Shown: positions 59,263-64,000 of the stretch, in pieces
Layout: each line of letters starts with the position of its first letter
Numbering within the stretch: position 1 is the stretch's first letter
Source: Ailanthus altissimus
Taxonomy: Eukaryota; Streptophyta; Magnoliopsida; Sapindales; Simaroubaceae
DNA length: 64,000 nucleotides
Direction: 5' to 3'
Assembly: GCA_946807835.1 (NCBI GenBank)
Contig: OX327683.1
Coordinates: 33,291,001-33,355,000, forward strand
Translations under genes and position numbers: made by a program
Notes under the pieces: generated by a model
Told to the model about the DNA's origin: nothing
Database searches by the model: none
Seen by the model: only the letters and a program-made list of their open reading frames with translations

Positions 59263-61798
59263 TGCTTTTGCTCTTTTTTGTTTTGCAACTCTATTATTCC
59301 TCAATCCGTGTATTTTATTTTCAACAAACGGCGGTCATGCCCCTACATATTTTTTTAATGCTGCCATTGTCTAATCAGTATTTGTTTAACAATATCTTTG
59401 AGATCTTCATATTACATATAAATATTTCTGCCAGCTAACTCATCCTTACTGTCAGAATTTACAAAAGTTTGTGGTGGTTAAGCTACGCTACACATGAGAA
59501 AATGACCAACATTTGCACCAACTTACTAGAAGTGAATATTGGGATACTTATTGATTGAATCATTTCGTTAAAGCTAAATATCACAAGTGACCAATTTAGT
59601 AGTTTTAGTTCAACGTAGTCAGTTGTTTTGGATCCATAATTGTCGATGCTGCTATTCATAATGAAACAACTTCATCTTTGGACATCAATAAAATCCTATC
59701 TGGCTGACCAAGATCCTCTATTCAAACTCAGATAAAGCTTTCTGTTATGTCAACGACATCTACCGGTCACTGCACGCAACATTTACGTTGTAAATTAAGT
59801 TGGATTAATGTTTGTACTTTACCACTATCACCTATCTGTTTGCATTGTTGAAAAATTACTTCTGAGTGACAGATTTGTTTTGCCATTTATTCCCACTTTA
59901 AACTCCTTATCTCGTTCTTAAAATTATCCCCAGTTTCGCCCACGGACTGGTACAAAGAATTTGGGGTCCAAGGCATTAAAGTCTTGTACCAAATTGAATG
60001 CCCTTGCCGCCTAGCATGAAAACTTGTGATGTTATAACCCATACTCTCCTATTAAAGGATGACAGAGATAGGACATGAGAAGAGCAAATGAGGAAAAAAC
60101 AATTGCCTATCATCAGATTCAAAGCTAAGATATTGATTATGAAAGTTTAAGCCTAACCGTCAATGGCGTTTGCCACCATTCTAAAGTTTTTGATTTGCAC
60201 AAGTTACTCTGATAGAATCTCCTATTCCTGGTTCAGAAAAATGCCGCTGATTAAGATAAATAATAATCAAATTTAGATGCAGCACTCAGCTACCGAATAT
60301 CAAGTACGGCAATGAATAGGAACTCAATCAAATGAGTGGATGAATATTTAATTTCATTGAGATGGGTTCAAAAGTATTGTTTATAAACTAATATTTTCTC
60401 TCAAATTGTTTAAAAAGTTAACAGAAATATTCTCTTTGAAGCTTTAATGATTGTCCTTCATAAGTCAATATATATACGCGCACATGCATATGTGAAAGAT
60501 TGGTGTATATAATGCTTCATAAAATTTTCACTCTTAATATACATCTTCAGTGTGGTGGATTTAATTTTATCCTCAAAATAAGTAAAAGAAGATATTGTCA
60601 TACATGGTATGGTAGGTAATTTGGTGAAAGGACCTCAATGGTTAATTTTCAAATGTTAGAGGATTGTTGTGCAAAATTCATTTGAAATTTAAATGTAAAC
60701 ACCGTGGATTTTGGTGAATATTACTATAATTTACATTTAGAGTTAAGATCATCAGTAAATATCAGTCACTTCTCAAGAGGGTAAAGCAGAAACTGCAGGC
60801 AGTTTTAAAAAACTAACAGAATACTCTGAGATGCGCAGCAACGACAACCGGCCAAAAATGGTACAGTAAATAGAGTTTAAAGTGAAAAGCTAAAGCGCCG
60901 CCAAGAGAAACCTCGTGACTTAATGTAATGTATAAATAAATAAATATAATCAAATCATTTGCCTTAAAAATCCAGGGGGAGTATAAGATAATTTGTGTCT
61001 GTCACTGGGATCTGTAAACTGCTGGGTCCGGGAGAGCCACGTAAATACGCAAGCACAGATCCTTTCAGCACCTTTTGCTCATATTGATTCTTTGGGATGA
61101 GATCGTGAAGGCAAAATCTTATGAAATCTGAGCGCCAACATTTTTTTTAAAAAAAAACAGATAACTAAACTTCTTAAATAACATAGACGAAGTATAATTT
61201 ATTGAATGAATAACTCAACGATAGAGCGTTGGATGAACTGTAAGCTTAGAAGTTAAAAATATTGAATTAATTTCTGGATGATTGTAATTCAGCTCAAGCC
61301 TGATTAGAAAAAACAGATATCGGAATTTATGTTCGTGGATCCAACTTTTAATTCATTTCTATCTCAACGACTTTTCACAGATGTATGAATTATCGTCAAC
61401 TCCGGGAAATACCTAATTTCAAGAATATGAATATATATAATTCCTATACCAAACGCCAATCTAAAGTGGGTCAAAAAGATAATACTGAAAGATGTCAAAA
61501 AAAGCAAGCATCTCGGAACCTGAAAGCGCACGTGGAATTTATAGCTACAGTCCAAAAGTAAAGTAAAAATAATTATGACAGACAACAAGAGCAACGACTC
61601 CACACACCAAATTTGGACTGCCTCCCAACCAAATATAAAGCAAACGACATATTAGAAGCATATATACATTCAAGTTTCTCAAGAGGAAAAAAAAAAGAAC
61701 AAGGATCGGGTTTATACTCCAGAACTGGTGTCAGATTAATGCACACTTCAGGGTTTTCCATGCTTCCATGAGAGAGGAACTTTTCACGATTTCAACTA
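59263..61798. other. Intergenic region
   Basis: The 3' flank of the DUF4378 gene, then AT-rich spacer. No gene supported. A tRNA-like SINE relic may lie at about 61,195-61,310. Confidence 0.5.
61195..61310 (+). mobile_element. Possible SINE relic
   Basis: AATAACTCAACGATAGAGCG resembles the A-box region of tRNA-derived plant SINEs, and GTAAGCTTAGAAGTT followed by a decayed ATTGAATTAATTTCTGG resembles the region around the B box. The B box itself is not intact, and no target duplication was found. Confidence 0.35.
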
Positions 61799-63298
61799 CT
61801 ACATGCTTGCTGATGGATTATTTACTGAAGTATATTTGTCACCACTGTTCAAGCCGTACTGCAGCAAATATTTACAAGAATTCCATTATTGATATTTGTG
61901 TAAGGGATTTCATAAGAGATCAAACATAGCACAAACAAATAAAAAATTAGAAAAGGAAGGACGCAATCAGCAAAAAGTTTTAACAATTACATATTCTCTC
62001 CATATATGAAGTTTGAAACTAGGTTAAAGCAATAGGTAAAAGTTCAAAAGATCCATTTATTAAGCCAAGATCACCCAGTGCCAAAGTTTACATAATGGAA
62101 AGCTATTGTCGAAGGCAATCCTCACCAATTTGATACAATTTATATATCTGATTGTATCAAAATACCCAGCAGTCCTAGCAAGTATCTTCTTTACATTAAA
62201 CAAATGGATGTCAACCAAATGAAAAGCAGTTAAACCTAAGGGATGGCGAGACAATTAGTTGCATAAAAAAAATGCAGAAAAACAACTCTCATAAATATAA
62301 AAGCATTGGGGACAAAAGAAAGAAAGAAAGAGCTAGTATCGGAAGTTGATCATCATTGAAACCGAACTGAAGCTAGGAACTCTATGAATGGTGGCAACAG
62401 CAAGTCCAATAAGAAATGGATCACATTAAACTGAACCTAATGTGTGGACGGCAATGTGAAAAATATAAAAATGGTAAAAAGTTCCCTTCCAGAAACATTT
62501 TTCTCTACAAAAAAAGGATAAAAGTTAATAATGGGGAATAATAATCACCAATGGAACAGAACTGAAGTCAGTAATCTTACATTGGAACTGGTCTGACTTG
62601 CACATGTCAGACAAGATCTCAATTGGGTCAATATTCTAGAAGCATATTGACAGATAATCAAGCATGTACAGGTCTGAATTGCACACAGGTTGTCCCAATT
62701 AATTGGTTCCTACGGAGATTTCAGATTACAATGTACTACCAGGGAAAAACCAGACCACAAAATGAAGTTATCAATGCATTAAATTACTAAATATTGTGAT
62801 AGACTGCAGAGATGCAACCACATCAAATGACTTACGTAAATCTGTTATTTTACAGTTCCACTTTAGATCAAATCAACAATTTTACAGCCTACTTCAAAGA
62901 GTCATCTTCACCCGCTGAACAAATTTATCAACTTAAGTCTTGGTTCTCATAATTCATTCACAAGTTACACACATAGCATGAGGGAAAGAAAGGGAAAGAA
63001 AAGGAAAGTCTGCAGAATAGTTGTTGTATTAGCCTTCTTTGCAGTTTTTTCAACAAGATCTTCTAATCTTATTATTCTACCTTAAAATGATTATAACATA
63101 CACTTTATCAATTAATGTCTGAGAGACCAGCAATCTAAAACAAGGTACCTTCTCTCTCATCCGTGAACTCCAGCCATCAGAATGAGTGGAACCAGAATTT
63201 TGGCATGGTTGCTGATTTAGCAGTGGTTCCCAGGGTCTACCCCTTACATTCTCATAATTATCCTCTTCATCAAAATTGGTTCTTTGAGAAGAAACCAT
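61799..63298 (-). CDS. Probable small protein gene, two coding exons
   Basis: Exon 1 (63,149-63,298) encodes 50 residues from MVSSQRTNFDEED to WSSRMREK and ends at a GTACCT donor in phase 0. A TGCTGCAG acceptor at 61,859 opens a 60-bp exon (61,799-61,858) reading YGLNSGDKYTSVNNPSASM then stop, for 69 residues. The joined protein is hydrophilic, with Arg-Pro-Trp-Glu-Pro (20-24) and a Gly/Ser-rich stretch, and no membrane span. I do not recognise it. The 1.3-kb intron could hide further exons, so only exon 1 is fairly firm. The spacing of a codon-clean donor and acceptor in the same phase supports the model but does not prove it. Confidence 0.4.
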
Positions 63299-64000
63299 GG
63301 CTCTCAGAATTATTGCTACTAGTAGAGATAGTGCCTACAAGATGGCATGGTATGAAGGAGTGAGTTAAGAGAAAAATAAAAGGTAGATATGCAATATAAT
63401 GATGCATGACTCCTACTGGTTAATTGTTATTTCTTTCATACTGGTAACTGAAAACATGATTGTAAAATCAAAAATCAAGTATGGGCATCTTCTTCGTAAA
63501 TTAAGAAAAATAATCAAGCTTCTGATGATACGAGAAAAAGATTGCCTGTCCATATTCACTTTAATTACAAGGAATTCATGGCAGAGGATGGAAGTCTTCT
63601 GTTGATTTATAATAGGTCGTCAAAATGAACAAGAGCTTTTCCCAGGGAAATAGAATTTCTTGTACTAGATTTTCAACTTTATTACAGCATATAACAAATC
63701 TAATTCTGATTTTTTAATCCAATTCACAACAGTTTGATTCCTCAAATCTCCGAAAATTAAAGATATCTCATTTATAGTGGATTTGTCTGTTGAACCTAAC
63801 AGTAAATAAACATATTTTTTCACTCCCATCTTTCATATTATCTTAATACTCCGGTAGTTGTTAAATGCAGCATAGATCAACCAGAATCTCTTTAAATTCT
63901 GTTATGATCATATAGTTATATTTAACTTCCAATGTGCAACATATATATCCCATATTTCTATCTTCAACACATTGCAATCAGAATGATTCAAAATTACGCG
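63299..64000. other. Flank at the window end
   Basis: AT-rich sequence, probably 5' flank of the small minus-strand gene ending at 63,298. No coding sequence recognised; a short open frame at 63,399-63,605 has no family resemblance. Confidence 0.5.

Noticed and set aside
58644..59288. 214-codon open frame on the minus strand
   Set aside because: It is antisense to the conserved DUF4378 domain exon and has no family resemblance.
1..64000. Search for CRISPR arrays, bacterial-type operons, riboswitches or a new multi-gene defence system
   Set aside because: The window is plant nuclear DNA; no regularly spaced repeats or co-directional gene cartridge were seen.

Overview
This is nuclear DNA from a flowering plant, most likely a eudicot. 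The genes are intron-rich and AT-rich spacers separate them. There is a nuclear-encoded photosystem I subunit with a transit peptide, a chloroplast glutaredoxin, tau-class glutathione transferases, and plant Ty1/copia and Ty3/gypsy retroelements. I cannot name the species from sequence alone.

Layout. Positions 1-13,180 hold no gene I can support. They contain a tRNA-Val relic, a LINE relic, and two large solo LTRs (5,990-8,708 and 11,169-12,660), each flanked by a perfect 5-bp target-site duplication. A MITE-like element lies just upstream of a five-exon GRXS12-type glutaredoxin (13,555-15,923). An old, decayed Ty3/gypsy element (15,932-21,669, minus strand) sits 8 bp after its stop codon. 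Two tandem tau glutathione transferases follow on the minus strand (22,372-24,380). Next come an LPA1/REP27-type (DUF3493) chloroplast membrane protein (25,620-28,484) and PSAE on the minus strand (29,874-31,129).

A small unrecognised gene (32,198-38,932) spans a structurally intact, very young Ty1/copia element (32,761-38,148, minus strand). The element sits in an exon that appears to be a frameshifted duplicate of the next exon; skipping it gives a clean 149-aa reading frame. Downstream are a SINE, then a solo copia LTR with a second, younger chromodomain-type gypsy element nested inside it (40,118-45,863), then a broken reading frame (to 47,439). A long AT-rich gap with one MITE leads to a 997-aa DUF4378/TRM-like gene (54,266-59,262). 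A probable two-exon small-protein gene (61,799-63,298, minus strand) closes the window.

The genes are not an operon or a pathway cluster. Three encode predicted plastid proteins (glutaredoxin, DUF3493 protein, PsaE), and the two transferases are local duplicates. What dominates the window is layered transposon activity inside and beside genes. I saw no convincing new multi-gene system. The most unusual locus is the duplicated-exon gene carrying the young copia element.
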